The position numbers and the translations under genes are program-made. Of a stretch of 64,000 nucleotides of DNA, positions 36,901 to 44,602 are shown in pieces; the first letter of the stretch is position 1; every line of letters begins with the position of its first letter. The DNA is from Treponema vincentii (lineage in GTDB: Bacteria; Spirochaetota; Spirochaetia; Treponematales; Treponemataceae), in the NCBI RefSeq assembly GCF_010365865.1, contig NZ_CP048020.1:868001-932000 (forward strand), written 5' to 3'. A model generated the notes under the pieces. The model was not told the DNA's origin and did no database searches. It was given only the letters and a program-made list of their open reading frames with translations.

Positions 36901-37252
36901 CAAGGTGCTGAACGAAGGGACGCTGACGGTTGCGCTTAACACGCAGGTAACCGAGGAGCTGCTGCTGGAAGGCTATATCCGTGACCTTGTCCGCGCGGTG
37001 CAGAACTTGCGGAAGGAGTCCGGGCTTGAAGTAACCGACCGGATTACGCTTTCCGTTTCCGGCACTGATACGGACGGGAAGCACCTCTTGCAAAAAGCGT
37101 TCGAGGCAAACAAGGACTACCTGATGAACGAGACCTTGGCTGTTGAGGCGGTTTTTGGTGCGCAGCTGCCTGCGGGAAAGGCTGCTACCGAGCTTGACAT
37201 GGGCGAGGGGCTATGCTGGCACATCGCGCTGGAGAAGGCGGCTGGAGCGTAG
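33968..37252 (+). CDS. ileS: Isoleucyl-tRNA synthetase, eukaryote-like long type
   Basis: 1094 residues. The class I HIGH motif is PHFGHF (about 54-59), followed by the adenylate-binding region RRFGWDCHGLPVE, and the KMSKS motif is at about 621-625. The editing (CP1) domain and a long C-terminal anticodon-binding region are present. Sequence and length match the eukaryote-like IleS2 clade, which tends to be less sensitive to mupirocin than the short bacterial type; that is a family-level expectation. AAGGAG lies 8 bp upstream. Its last codons (ELDMGEGLCWHIALEKAAGA) recur twice downstream in a tandem duplication. Confidence 0.95.
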   Translation: MYTPVDPKVDFPKQEEAVLRFWEDHDVFKKSVAQREGADEYVFFDGPPFATGLPHFGHFVPSTIKDIIPRYQTMKGKKVERRFGWDCHGLPVENLIEKELGLNSKTDIEKYGIAKFNEACRASVLRYVKEWRHTINRLGRWVDFDNDYKTMEPAYMESIWWVMKQLWEKGLLYEGHYILPYCPRCSTVLSNHELNLGGYKDVHDPAITIRFKARYTVAGTPAAKTFAAEPLPPNTYLLAWTTTPWTLPSNLGLALGADIDYVLVADEGEHYILAESRLAAYYREPEKCTIVWKKKGAELQGICYEPLFPYFANLTVKEDGSSDDAGRGAFQTLIGDFVSTEDGTGIVHTAPGFGEEDSTLFKGSGIPMICPVDAECKFTAEVPDYQGRFVKDTDKDIMDRLKAERKLVKRDQILHAYPHCWRCSSPLIYRAVSSWFVSVEKVKDAMLRANSKINWQPAHIKEGRFGKWLEGARDWAISRNRYWGNPLPIWKCSNPDCGHSLCVGSRDELKELSGVYPEDLHKHFVDKITIPCKQCGGTMYRVPEVLDCWFESGSMPYAQVHYPFENKKYFEEHFPAHFISEGLDQTRGWFYTLTVLAAALFDRPAFENCIVNGLVLATDGKKMSKSLRNYTDPNEVVRQFGADALRLFLMHSNVVKAEDLKYSDDGVRDILKGILIPLWNSYSFYVTYANIDGVTPPAHAKLDGTDAHIAAFVKELNNPLDRWILSVTEKLVFDVTAALDDYDLTKAIDPIVAYIDQLNNWYIRRSRRRFWKSENDGDKAQAYETLYRALKKFALVAAPVVPFITESIWQNLRTADDPLSVHLADYPVYAEAARDTELEFKMETVQKAVSMGRALRYQFNLKIRQPLKAVEIVTKNQQEKSVLREMESSIMEELNVKEVIFHDKEDELVEYSAKANFKVLGKELGAKMKTAAAQIEKLSSAEIESLFDGATLSIDVEGQAVELTSDKVILNRIEKANLKVLNEGTLTVALNTQVTEELLLEGYIRDLVRAVQNLRKESGLEVTDRITLSVSGTDTDGKHLLQKAFEANKDYLMNETLAVEAVFGAQLPAGKAATELDMGEGLCWHIALEKAAGA

Positions 37253-37281
37253 GGCTGGTAGAGCTTCTAAGATTGCAGAGT

Positions 37282-37533
37282 ATGAAAAGAAGGGTACGAA
37301 AAACGCTATTGATAATAGCGCTGATATTAAACATAGGTCTCATTCCGCTGCAAGCGACGACGGTCTTTAACTTGTTTGATAGTACCCCCGCAATTTCAAT
37401 AGTAGGCGGTGCGGACGGACCGACTTCTATATATGTTGGGCTAGACGCGTTTTTCCTGTTGATTTTCCGAACGCTTGCGGTGTGCATACATATTTATACG
37501 ATCAGTATCCTCATCATGGCTCTTAAAGAATGA
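37282..37533 (+). CDS. Small membrane protein with GGADGPT motif, copy 1
   Basis: 83 residues: basic start MKRRVRKT, a hydrophobic helix (about 9-25), a short loop, the motif ISIVGGADGPTSIYVG (about 43-58), and a C-terminal helix. GGADGPT is the invariant cation-site motif of the beta subunit of Na+-translocating decarboxylases (OadB/GcdB), yet here it stands alone in a tiny protein. Short proteins with this motif are sometimes annotated as decarboxylase beta subunits. The ATG follows GCAGAGT without a strong ribosome site. A second copy lies 429 bp downstream. Confidence 0.7.
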   Translation: MKRRVRKTLLIIALILNIGLIPLQATTVFNLFDSTPAISIVGGADGPTSIYVGLDAFFLLIFRTLAVCIHIYTISILIMALKE

Positions 37534-37710
37534 ACATCACGTGGCACGGGAAAGGGCTTGTCCTTTTCCCCCACCTGAATACGACGGCGGAAAAAAGCCG
37601 GTTGTAACAACCTGCCCGCCGAGCTTGACATGGGCGATTGACTATGCCGGCACATTGCGCTGGAGAAGGCGGTGGTGTAGGGGGCGGTAGAGCCCCTGAA
37701 ATTGCAGAGT

Positions 37711-37968
37711 ATGAAAAGAAGGGTACGAAAAACGCTATTGATAATAGCGCTGATATTAAACATAGGTCTCATTCCGCTGCAAGCGCAAGCGACGACAGTC
37801 TTTACCTCATTTTATCGAGCGTGTGCAATTACAATAATAGGCGGTGCTGACGGACCGACTTCTATTTATATTGGGCAAGGCGAGCTTTTATCGCTTATTT
37901 TCCGAGCAATCATGGTGTGCATACATATTTATACGATCGGTATCCTCATCATGGCGCTTAAAGAATGA
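37711..37968 (+). CDS. Small membrane protein with GGADGPT motif, copy 2
   Basis: 85 residues. It is nearly identical to copy 1 at both ends (MKRRVRKTLLIIALILNIGL and IYTIGILIMALKE) and in the motif ITIIGGADGPTSIYIG, but differs in the segment between the first helix and the motif (FTSFYRACA against FNLFDSTPA) and just after the motif. It also carries an extra QA duplication after PLQA. Frame is preserved despite these changes, which argues that the product is selected. Confidence 0.7.
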   Translation: MKRRVRKTLLIIALILNIGLIPLQAQATTVFTSFYRACAITIIGGADGPTSIYIGQGELLSLIFRAIMVCIHIYTIGILIMALKE

Positions 37969-38200
37969 ACATCGCGTGGTGCGGGAAAGGGCTTGTCCTT
38001 TCCTGCACCTGAATAAGACGACGGAAAAAGAGCCGGTTGCAACAACCTGCCCGCCGACTTGGATATGGGCGACGGGCTTTGCTGGCACATCGTGCTGGAG
38101 AAGGTGGAGGTGTAGGGGGATAAGTTTTAAGTTTTGAGAAATGGGCGCATCCGGTATAGTAAGGAGGGTGCGCCTGTTGGCTTAAGTATTGAGGAATAAT

Positions 38201-39373
38201 ATGAATCTATTTGATGATGCTCAATTGAAAGATATAAAAACTACGGTTTTTCTGGGATTGAAAAGTAGTAAAAATCAAGAACTTAGTACATGGGAAATAT
38301 CCAGGTATATTTTTGATTTAAATACTTACTATTATAAATATGAGGTTGTTAATTCTATCGCGTTAGCATTATCCACTGGAGTTAAGCCGGAAGATATCAT
38401 TGTAATTAACGAATCATTTATGTTAAATCATCAATATGCAAAGTTAGATGTTATTGATTTAGCAAGACCGGAACTCAATTTATTGTATTTTTTAGGTTTA
38501 CCCTATTCAATGTTTCCCTCCCTTTCTATATTTAATATGAGAATTATATTCAAATATTATAGGATAATCAACGAATTTTTGTTTCAAAATAAACTCCAAA
38601 GGAATGAAACAAAATGGATCTGTTCATTTTATATTGAATCATTGTTAAGCGGATTAGACAAAGCAATACAAAATATTACTCAGCTAAGTGAAAAAAAGAT
38701 TATAAATACTAAAAAACATGTTGAACTATTAAATTTATTTACAAAACTCACTAAAAATTTCCAAAAACAGTATAAAAAAGAATTCACTCAACTAGAAAGA
38801 GATCTTGTAATAGATATCAAAAATTTAAGAGAAAAGAAAGGTGCTCCTAAAAATTATTCTATTTTCTTTTCGACAATCAATAAACTTCAACGACCAGTAG
38901 TACTAGTAATTGATCAGCAGTCAAGTAAAGCTCGTGTTTTATGTCGTGCTCAGTTAAACAAAAAAGCAAAAGATAGGACTACATTTACATTACGTTCAGT
39001 TATACAAAATTCTCCCATACAAATGTTAGTTCAAAGTGGTATATCTATACTTACTGCTATTAAGGATGAGGAACGGAAAAAAGAATTGCATGCTATTGAA
39101 TTGGAATTAAAAAAAGCAGAAATAAAAAAAGTAAAAACAGATGCAGAAATTTCACACATTAAGTTACTAACAGCACAAATTGAACTCATGGAACAAATTG
39201 CGCATTTTGAGCAGAATCCAAATTATGCACATATCTCTCGAATAACGATTCCTTATTTAAAGCAACAACTAGGTTTTGCTAATGATAGAATAACTGAAAA
39301 TTTAAAAACATTAAATAATCGTGTTGGAATAGAAATAGATTATCAAACAACTAAAATTGATATACAAGCATAA
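38201..39373 (+). CDS. Unknown AT-rich accessory protein with C-terminal coiled coil
   Basis: 390 residues, with no signal peptide or membrane segment. The first 200 residues look helical, a central mixed region follows (RPVVLVIDQQSSKARVLCRA), and about 290-345 is a charged coiled coil (KDEERKKELHAIELELKKAE, KVKTDAEISHIKLLTAQIEL). GAGG sits 8 bp upstream of the ATG at 38201. Base composition drops to AT-rich here, unlike ileS. It stands just before the integron-like array and ends in a terminator. I do not recognise a family. Confidence 0.65.
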   Translation: MNLFDDAQLKDIKTTVFLGLKSSKNQELSTWEISRYIFDLNTYYYKYEVVNSIALALSTGVKPEDIIVINESFMLNHQYAKLDVIDLARPELNLLYFLGLPYSMFPSLSIFNMRIIFKYYRIINEFLFQNKLQRNETKWICSFYIESLLSGLDKAIQNITQLSEKKIINTKKHVELLNLFTKLTKNFQKQYKKEFTQLERDLVIDIKNLREKKGAPKNYSIFFSTINKLQRPVVLVIDQQSSKARVLCRAQLNKKAKDRTTFTLRSVIQNSPIQMLVQSGISILTAIKDEERKKELHAIELELKKAEIKKVKTDAEISHIKLLTAQIELMEQIAHFEQNPNYAHISRITIPYLKQQLGFANDRITENLKTLNNRVGIEIDYQTTKIDIQA

Positions 39374-39379
39374 AAAACA

Positions 39380-39421
39380 AAAAAAGAGACTGCTGAAATA
39401 ATATCCGCGGTCTCTTTTTTT
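39380..39421. terminator. Bidirectional terminator at the array border
   Basis: AAAAAAAGAGAC and GTCTCTTTTTTT pair around an ~18-nt loop. It serves the convergent genes ending at 39373 and 39426. Confidence 0.8.
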
Positions 39422-39425
39422 GGTG

Positions 39426-39710
39426 TTATACATTTTTAGGCGGTTCTTGTGTATCACTCTTTTCTAATTTTTTTTCAACACGGCTCATAAAATGAGTTAG
39501 CGACACATCAAATGCTTTTGCAATATTGTTAATAATGGTGAGAGAGGGCAGCTTAATGCCTTTTTCAATTTCAGAAATATATACTTGATGCGAATCAATA
39601 GCATCTGCTAATTTTTCTTGAGATAAATGCTTTTCTTTCCGCAGTTCTCGTATGGTATCTCCTACTTCTTTATTCACATAATCAGTATAAGTTTTTATAA
39701 GCAAAAACAT
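39426..39710 (-). CDS. XRE-family HTH transcriptional regulator
   Basis: 94 residues. A standard helix-turn-helix runs from about 17 to 70 (IRELRKEKHLSQEKLADAID, SHQVYISEIEKGIKLPSLTI), followed by a short charged tail. The ATG at 39710 lacks a ribosome site; GTG at 39674 is an alternative. It is transcribed away from the first array-head promoter, whose -35 begins 10 bp from this start, so it could control the array promoter. AT-rich near-palindromes (CTATT..AATAG) lie between. Confidence 0.82.
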   Translation of the reverse strand: MFLLIKTYTDYVNKEVGDTIRELRKEKHLSQEKLADAIDSHQVYISEIEKGIKLPSLTIINNIAKAFDVSLTHFMSRVEKKLEKSDTQEPPKNV

Positions 39711-39719
39711 TACAAGCTA

Positions 39720-39777
39720 TTGCTTATAAATAGAAATATATGCTATAGTTTATAAAATAGGTCGAAAGGGTGTTAGG
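39720..39777 (+). promoter_or_regulatory. Array-head module A (promoter plus attI-like site)
   Basis: TTGCTT, 18 bp, TATAGT, then GGTCGAAAGGGTGTTAGG. The GGTGTTAGG core repeats at two other array heads (41157-41210 and 48687-48739). The sequence right after GTTAGG is the same as that after the attC at 42365-42429, which places the recombination point at G/TTAGG. Confidence 0.7.
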
Positions 39778-39880
39778 TTGACCTGCCTAAAGGCAGGCAG
39801 GTACGGAACCAATCGAAAACATTTATTTCGATCGAAAAATAAACTTGCAATGGAAAAAGCATTGCGAAAGGAAGGTCGAA

Positions 39881-40450
39881 ATGAAACAGAGAAAAGTAGT
39901 TTCAATGATTGGAGCATTAGTTGTAATAATTAGTGCAGTAGTATTAATTACTGGTTGCCAACAGGCGAATAGTGGAAAATCCAATGCAAACAGCAAGGGG
40001 CTGGAATATATAAGAGGAGACATTGCATTAAAATTCAAAAATGATTCTACAGAAACCTGTTATGTAACAATAAAAGGAAAAACAAAATGGGATGTTGAGA
40101 AAACAGGCATATCTGCAGGATCTTTAGATGGAAGTTTTACAAGTGAGTTTCCTTTGCCTGCTAGTCCGAAAACTGAACTAAAGGCTGGTGAAGAAAAACA
40201 GATAGTCATAAAAGATGTAGTAACATCATGTAACAGGAACGGAGTGGTAGGAGAATTTTTTCTGTCTTTTGATTCGAATATAGGTGAAACTATATTTGTC
40301 AGTGGAAACGAGAGCAGTTCTGTAAAATCAGGTTTATTCAGCAAGCCCGAGGTAAGAAAAGCAGAATATACGACAGGAACATTTCATATAAAAGTAGAGA
40401 AAGATACGTATTATGGTGAAGACTATTTTAAAATTGATTTATACAATTAG
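39881..40450 (+). CDS. Cassette lipoprotein 1, unknown function
   Basis: 189 residues. The lipoprotein signal is KQRKVVSMIGALVVIISAVV then LITGC (Cys about 26). The mature part begins with an Asn/Ser-rich linker, then a beta-rich domain (IRGDIALKFKNDSTETCYVT, then TAGEEKQIVIKDVV-like strands). No family recognised. GAAGG lies 8 bp upstream. Its leader and signal peptide closely match those of the gene at 42556 although the mature parts differ. Confidence 0.72.
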   Translation: MKQRKVVSMIGALVVIISAVVLITGCQQANSGKSNANSKGLEYIRGDIALKFKNDSTETCYVTIKGKTKWDVEKTGISAGSLDGSFTSEFPLPASPKTELKAGEEKQIVIKDVVTSCNRNGVVGEFFLSFDSNIGETIFVSGNESSSVKSGLFSKPEVRKAEYTTGTFHIKVEKDTYYGEDYFKIDLYN

Positions 40451-40464
40451 AGATGTTACTGTTT

Positions 40465-40614
40465 ATGAGTACGGAAAATAAATCTATAAGACCTTCGGAT
40501 AATGCGTCAAATATGCAAAATCCGAATAAGGGTACAGCCGGTACAAATCGTCAGTATGACCAAAATCAAGGTAATCGTGGCGAACAGCTTAACCCAAATA
40601 AAAAAGGGAAGTAA
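40465..40614 (+). CDS. 49-residue Asn/Gln-rich small protein
   Basis: A short frame starting STENKSIRPSDNASNMQNPN and ending GNRGEQLNPNKKGK. It resembles widespread small proteins with the ending NRxxQLNPN found in many bacteria and often in cassettes. The Shine-Dalgarno is weak. It is the last gene before a complete attC, as a second cassette gene or as part of the same one. Confidence 0.55.
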   Translation: MSTENKSIRPSDNASNMQNPNKGTAGTNRQYDQNQGNRGEQLNPNKKGK

Positions 40615-40682
40615 TTTTAGTATATGTAGTAATCAGTTCCGGGATTATTACATATACTATTTATTTATTGGTTAATAATGAA

Positions 40683-40742
40683 TCTAACACTCGCTTAACT
40701 TGGCATTGCCTTTGCGGCAATGCAGGTTAAGCGAGTGTTAGG
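40683..40742. other. attC-like recombination site 1
   Basis: TCTAACACTCGCTTAACTT...AGGTTAAGCGAGTGTTAGG, 60 bp, an almost perfect palindrome with outer CTAACA/GTTAGG and inner GGCATTGCC..GGCAATGC arms. This is the structure of integron attC sites (R''/R' outer, L''/L' inner). Confidence 0.85.
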
Positions 40743-40845
40743 AAGATTGCCCAGTGGCAACTTTTTTCCTTTTACTATTTGGTTATATTTAAAAATAATG
40801 CGATAATAATATCGAAGTATGCATAGATATAGAGGGAGGCTTTCT

Positions 40846-41131
40846 TCAAGTGCACCGATGGCGGAATAAAGACACAGGCGAATAGGGGTTGCACCACATC
40901 AAGTCCTCAATTATTCAGCGCCCTCTCCGCAAAGCTGTTTTACGCTCGGGTATTCCGAAGGCAATCAGTTGCACACTTTCCGTCACTCATTTGCAACTTA
41001 TCTATTGAAAGTCGGTTACGATATTCGTATCACCCAAGGGCTTTTTTCACACAACGATGTTAAAACGATATAGTTTACACTCACGTCCTAAACCGTGGTT
41101 GTCGAGGAGTTCAAAGCCCCATAGACAGGAT
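40846..41131 (+). pseudogene. Integron integrase (IntI) 3' relic 1
   Basis: Reading across frames gives [22 protein letters not shown], then [20 protein letters not shown], then HNDVKT, a stop, and TLTS for the YTHVL region. These are the box-II and C-terminal parts of IntI-type tyrosine recombinases. It has stops and frameshifts and no 5' half. Confidence 0.85.
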
Positions 41132-41156
41132 GTGATTTTGTTCTGTATAGTTTAGA

Positions 41157-41210
41157 TTGTAAATGAGGGCTTTTTATGATATTATGAGGGAAGACCGAAA
41201 AGGTGTTAGG
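41157..41210 (+). promoter_or_regulatory. Array-head module B (promoter plus attI-like site)
   Basis: TTGTAA, 17 bp, TATTAT, then GACCGAAAAGGTGTTAGG. It follows relic 1 directly and precedes the cassette at 41246. Confidence 0.75.
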
Positions 41211-41245
41211 CGAATATACTGCTAGTCCACGAGAGGTAAAAACGT

Positions 41246-42361
41246 ATGAAAAAAATAGAAGAAAAAGAAGAATATATAAACCAATATTTAAAGGAATTAA
41301 ATGATATTTCATGGGAAAACTTTAAGAACTTTAGGACTTTTTTAAGTTCTCTATCTGGAAATCACATATTAAAATCTTTTGAAAAACAAACTATTGAAAA
41401 AAATGAAATGACTTATCGTTTTCTATGGCAAATAGAAGAAGCATTTACGATAAATGAACATGATGAAGTAAATAAGCCCTGGTTCAATAGTAAATTAAAT
41501 GAAATAAAAAAATCTACAGAAAAAAAACAGATTTCGTCAAATTTAGGTGAGTTAAGAGCCTATTCTGTTCTGAAATATTCGGAATTTGGAAAAAATCTTC
41601 AATGTATGAATCAGAACACAAAAGGCTGTGATTTTAAAAGTCGTATAATAATGAATAAAAGAGAAATAAAAGTTTGTATTGAAGTAAATACACCTTTGGG
41701 AAGAGATGACCCTAAACGAACGACTATCGACCATGGTACTACTAGAAGTAAAAGTATTTCGATTACTGAAAAAGAAATAGCTCCTTTTGGATTGCCACAA
41801 AGACAAGATGTAGATTCTATAGGTTCAGAAGTTTTAAGTAAATTAAATTCAATAAAAGAGGATGAAGATCAGTTTGAAGATGATGCAGTAAATATTTTGT
41901 TTGTCGATTTTGTTAATCCATTATTTTCTGATTTGAATTTATTAGATAATCATGGAAAACCTTTTCAAATGTTTCATTCCGATATATATACAGGTAATAT
42001 TTGGTTTGCAATGTACTCGAAAAAGAATGAGAATATACCTTTTAATATTGGGTTGTATTGTCCTAGTTATGAAAAACCATACAAAATGGAATATGATGGA
42101 AAGCTAACGAAAAAATCAAAATTAGATTTTGTTATTTTTAACACTTTTGAAGGCTCTTATATTTATGAGAAAAATATAAAACATCATATTCCAATTAAAA
42201 AAGAGGTTTATTTGTCATTATATACAATACCAAGAAGAAAATATGAAGACATTTGGTTAAATTACCCGTTTAAGGATTTATCTAAGCGTATTAATTATAT
42301 AAAAAAAGCTACGAAAAAATTGTTGAATGACTATCATTTTTTTTCATGCAAAATTGAATGA
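41246..42361 (+). CDS. Cassette protein, possible PD-(D/E)XK nuclease
   Basis: 371 residues, AT-rich gene, no signal peptide. Around residues 100-150 are GELRAYSVLKY, GCDFKSRI and KVCIEVNTP. These give a spaced E...D...E-x-N pattern similar to nuclease-fold cores, with Asn where Lys is more usual. This is only suggestive. The rest shows no known motif. GAGAGG precedes the ATG. It is bounded by an array-head module upstream and attC 2 downstream, so it is a complete cassette. Confidence 0.65.
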   Translation: MKKIEEKEEYINQYLKELNDISWENFKNFRTFLSSLSGNHILKSFEKQTIEKNEMTYRFLWQIEEAFTINEHDEVNKPWFNSKLNEIKKSTEKKQISSNLGELRAYSVLKYSEFGKNLQCMNQNTKGCDFKSRIIMNKREIKVCIEVNTPLGRDDPKRTTIDHGTTRSKSISITEKEIAPFGLPQRQDVDSIGSEVLSKLNSIKEDEDQFEDDAVNILFVDFVNPLFSDLNLLDNHGKPFQMFHSDIYTGNIWFAMYSKKNENIPFNIGLYCPSYEKPYKMEYDGKLTKKSKLDFVIFNTFEGSYIYEKNIKHHIPIKKEVYLSLYTIPRRKYEDIWLNYPFKDLSKRINYIKKATKKLLNDYHFFSCKIE

Positions 42362-42364
42362 ATC

Positions 42365-42429
42365 ACCTAACACTGTTTTCAAATCCGACAATACGGACAA
42401 GCCACGTTGCAGTTTTAAGTCATGTTAGG
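42365..42429. other. attC-like recombination site 2
   Basis: CCTAACACTGTTTTCAAATCC...AGTTTTAAGTCATGTTAGG, 65 bp. It begins right after the stop codon of the preceding gene. Confidence 0.8.
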
Positions 42430-42555
42430 TTACCCTGCCTAAAAACAGACGGGTGCGGAACCGACCTATAGAATTTATTTCGACCGAAAAAATAATTACA
42501 CTGAAAAAAGCATTACAAAAGAAAGGTTAAAATAAAACAAAGAAAGATAATTTCA

Positions 42556-42921
42556 ATGATTGGTGTACTGGCTGTAATGGTTAGTGCAGTAGTGTTAATT
42601 ACTAGTTGTTCGCAACCGAATAGTAATAAGATCAATTCCAGTGATAATGGTAATAGCAACAACCTTAATGGTACTGCATGGTTTGAAAGTGGATATCATA
42701 TCGGTTATTATTTTCTTGATGGAAAAGTTTATGCCGTAGATTCCATTAAATGGGAAAAGTCTTTTACCGGTACTTATTCAGGTACTAGCTATACATCATA
42801 TGACGGCACAGTAATATCATTTAGCGTATCAGGAAATATTCTAAAAATAAATAATAGAGAATTTCTACGAGTGACAGACCCCAACACACTTGAAAAAGTT
42901 AAAACAGCACCTATTGTGTAG
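42556..42921 (+). CDS. Cassette lipoprotein 2, start displaced
   Basis: 121 residues from ATG 42556: a hydrophobic segment then LITSC lipobox (Cys about 18), an Asn/Ser-rich linker, and a small domain (GTAWFESGYHIGYYFLDGKV, then DSIKWEKSFTGTYSGTSY) that looks like short beta-rich META/lipocalin-like cassette proteins. Compared with the gene at 39881, the ancestral ATG is now ATA (at about 42532), which removes nine N-terminal residues including the basic KQRK. The remaining signal has no positive charge before the helix, so export may be poor. Confidence 0.6.
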   Translation: MIGVLAVMVSAVVLITSCSQPNSNKINSSDNGNSNNLNGTAWFESGYHIGYYFLDGKVYAVDSIKWEKSFTGTYSGTSYTSYDGTVISFSVSGNILKINNREFLRVTDPNTLEKVKTAPIV

Positions 42922-43095
42922 GTATTACTGGAAGCAGAAAGTCAGTATATTATTTTATATGATGAATCACCCCGATGTAGAGCGTCGAGGTATCTATGGC
43001 ATCGAGCCTATTAAAAAAGTATGCAAATGGATATGCTTATATTTAGCATATTGGAACCACTGACATCCGTGTCGCTTCTTATGTCCATTCGTATA

Positions 43096-43300
43096 TATTC
43101 AGCGCCTTCTGCACAAAGCTGTTTTAAAGTCAGGCCTTCCGTACCAATTGGTTTTCATAGTTTCCACTATTTATTTGCAACGTATCTACAGGAATCGCTT
43201 ACGATATCCGCACCATCCAAGAGCTTCTCGGTCACAGCGATATTAAAACCACTATGGGGTACGCCCACGTCCTAAACCGCGATGGTCGAGGTCAGAATGA
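43096..43300 (+). pseudogene. Integron integrase (IntI) 3' relic 2
   Basis: Two frames together give the C-terminal IntI pattern ...FATYLQES then [20 protein letters not shown] and [12 protein letters not shown]. The Arg box is disrupted ([10 protein letters not shown]). It runs up to 50 bp before the PIN gene. Confidence 0.85.
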
Positions 43301-43349
43301 GCTATCTGCTATACTGCAAAAGTCTTTAAAATATGATATAATTATCCTT

Positions 43350-43805
43350 ATGAAAGTTTATCTTGATAACTGCTGTTACAATCGACCGTATGACGACCAA
43401 AATTATCTACCGATTTCACTTGAAACGCAGGCAAAGTTGCTTATCCAATTGTTTATAACAGAGAAGCGCTTAGAACTTGCTTCTTCGTTCATTTTAGATT
43501 ATGAAAATTCTTGTAATCCGTATATGGATAGAAAAATTGCTATAAAGAACTTCCTAGACGAACATGTTTCTGATTATGTAGGTAGTGACAAATCAAAAGA
43601 AGTTATTACAAAAGCAAAAAAAGTGATGACAACAGGGGTAAAGATGAAGGATTCTTGCCATATAGTTTGCGCCGAAATGATGAAATGCGACTACCTTTTG
43701 ACTACAGATAAAGGCATGTTGAAATACAAAAGCAATGCTGTGAAATTACTTAATCCGATAGGATTTATAGATTTATTAAACAGAGGTAATGAAAATGATG
43801 ACTGA
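43350..43805 (+). CDS. PIN-domain-like cassette toxin
   Basis: 151 residues starting [20 protein letters not shown], the N-terminal signature of a PIN-like group common as a putative toxin. Acidic residues recur in the middle ([10 protein letters not shown]) and near the end ([13 protein letters not shown]), in the places expected for metal binding. A short TATAAT-like promoter (GATATAATTATCC) lies just before the ATG. It overlaps the next gene by 11 bp, the toxin coming first. Confidence 0.75.
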   Translation: MKVYLDNCCYNRPYDDQNYLPISLETQAKLLIQLFITEKRLELASSFILDYENSCNPYMDRKIAIKNFLDEHVSDYVGSDKSKEVITKAKKVMTTGVKMKDSCHIVCAEMMKCDYLLTTDKGMLKYKSNAVKLLNPIGFIDLLNRGNENDD

Positions 43806-44019
43806 AATGATTGCACCGCCGTCGACGATAGAGCTTCTTTCTCGCGGTATGGAATGTCTTGTAGAAGCTATGGGAGTTGTTGAGGCTGAATACTTTATTG
43901 CTGCTGTACGAAGGGAACGATTCGATTATACAAAATGGCAAAGCGAGCATTTTGACAAAATGGATTTAAAAACTTTTGTTAACAATGCAAAAACTTATGC
44001 TGAAGATATGGGAAAGTAA
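43795..44019 (+). CDS. Small partner of the PIN protein (putative antitoxin)
   Basis: 74 residues: [20 protein letters not shown], then a helix-rich middle ending [23 protein letters not shown] at 43795 has GAGG at 8 nt, and the ATG at 43789 is too close to it. The gene overlaps the PIN gene and is followed by an attC half-site. An antitoxin role is inferred from position only. Confidence 0.6.
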   Translation: MMTEMIAPPSTIELLSRGMECLVEAMGVVEAEYFIAAVRRERFDYTKWQSEHFDKMDLKTFVNNAKTYAEDMGK

Positions 44020-44025
44020 ACTCGT

Positions 44026-44070
44026 CTAGCACCCGCTTCAAATCAGACATTTGTTTTGTCCCGAATGTTG
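44026..44070. other. attC-like half-site 3
   Basis: CTAGCACCCGCTTCAAATCAGACA is a left half typical of attC. The matching right half with GTTAG is not found; integrase relic 3 starts about 100 bp further on. Confidence 0.6.
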
Positions 44071-44165
44071 CTTGTGAGGTCGTTTATAATGCTGTTTATA
44101 TGCTTAATTTTTGGGTTATCTTTTGAAGTAAACTCGATATGAAGAAACTGACGATCTCGGATACG

Positions 44166-44545
44166 GTCTTAAGGATTTCTTCAAGCAAACCCACTGGCAG
44201 AATCAAAAAATAGGCGAACAGGGACGATACCGCATTGATCCTTCGATTATTCAACACATCCTCCATGAATCCGTTTTAAAGTCAGGTATTCAGAAATCAA
44301 TCGGCTGCCACACTTTCCACCACTCATTTGCAACGTATCTACCGGAATCCGGTTACGATATTCGCACCATCCAAGAGCTTCTCGGTCACAGCGATGTTTC
44401 AATCGCTCTGGTCTATCCTCACGTCTTAAACCGCGGCGATCTAGGCGTTCAAAGCCCTATAGACAGGATGGGGTTTATCCCTTTAGCCTGTTTAGTGAAG
44501 ATATGTCTAATCAGTCTTTTGCTGCTTTATTCCGGCGAATGTTAA
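44166..44545 (+). pseudogene. Integron integrase (IntI) 3' relic 3, longest
   Basis: About 100 residues are readable: [60 protein letters not shown], then LVYPHVLNRGDLGVQSPIDR. The catalytic Arg of the HxxR box is His (HTFHH) while the Tyr of YPHVL is kept. The 5' two-thirds of the gene is missing. Its downstream flank shares AGTAGAAAGATGTG with that of relic 4. Confidence 0.88.
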
Positions 44546-44602
44546 AGTAGAAAGATGTGTTTTTTATTTGACAGAATGTATCAATTATGGTGCATTTTAG
44601 AT

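Larger units (their letters stand above)
37196..38117. repeat. Tandem ~430-bp duplication spanning ileS 3' tail and a small gene
   Basis: The sequence encoding DMGEGLCWHIALEKA starts at 37196, again at about 37629 (DMGD then TGA) and again at about 38062 (DLDMGDGLCWHIVLEKVEV, then stop). Each of the first two is followed by the same small membrane-protein gene and an AACATC(A/G)CGTGG..CGGGAAAGGGCTTGTCC block. The third ileS tail copy is intact in frame and could be the older 3' end of ileS. Confidence 0.85.
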
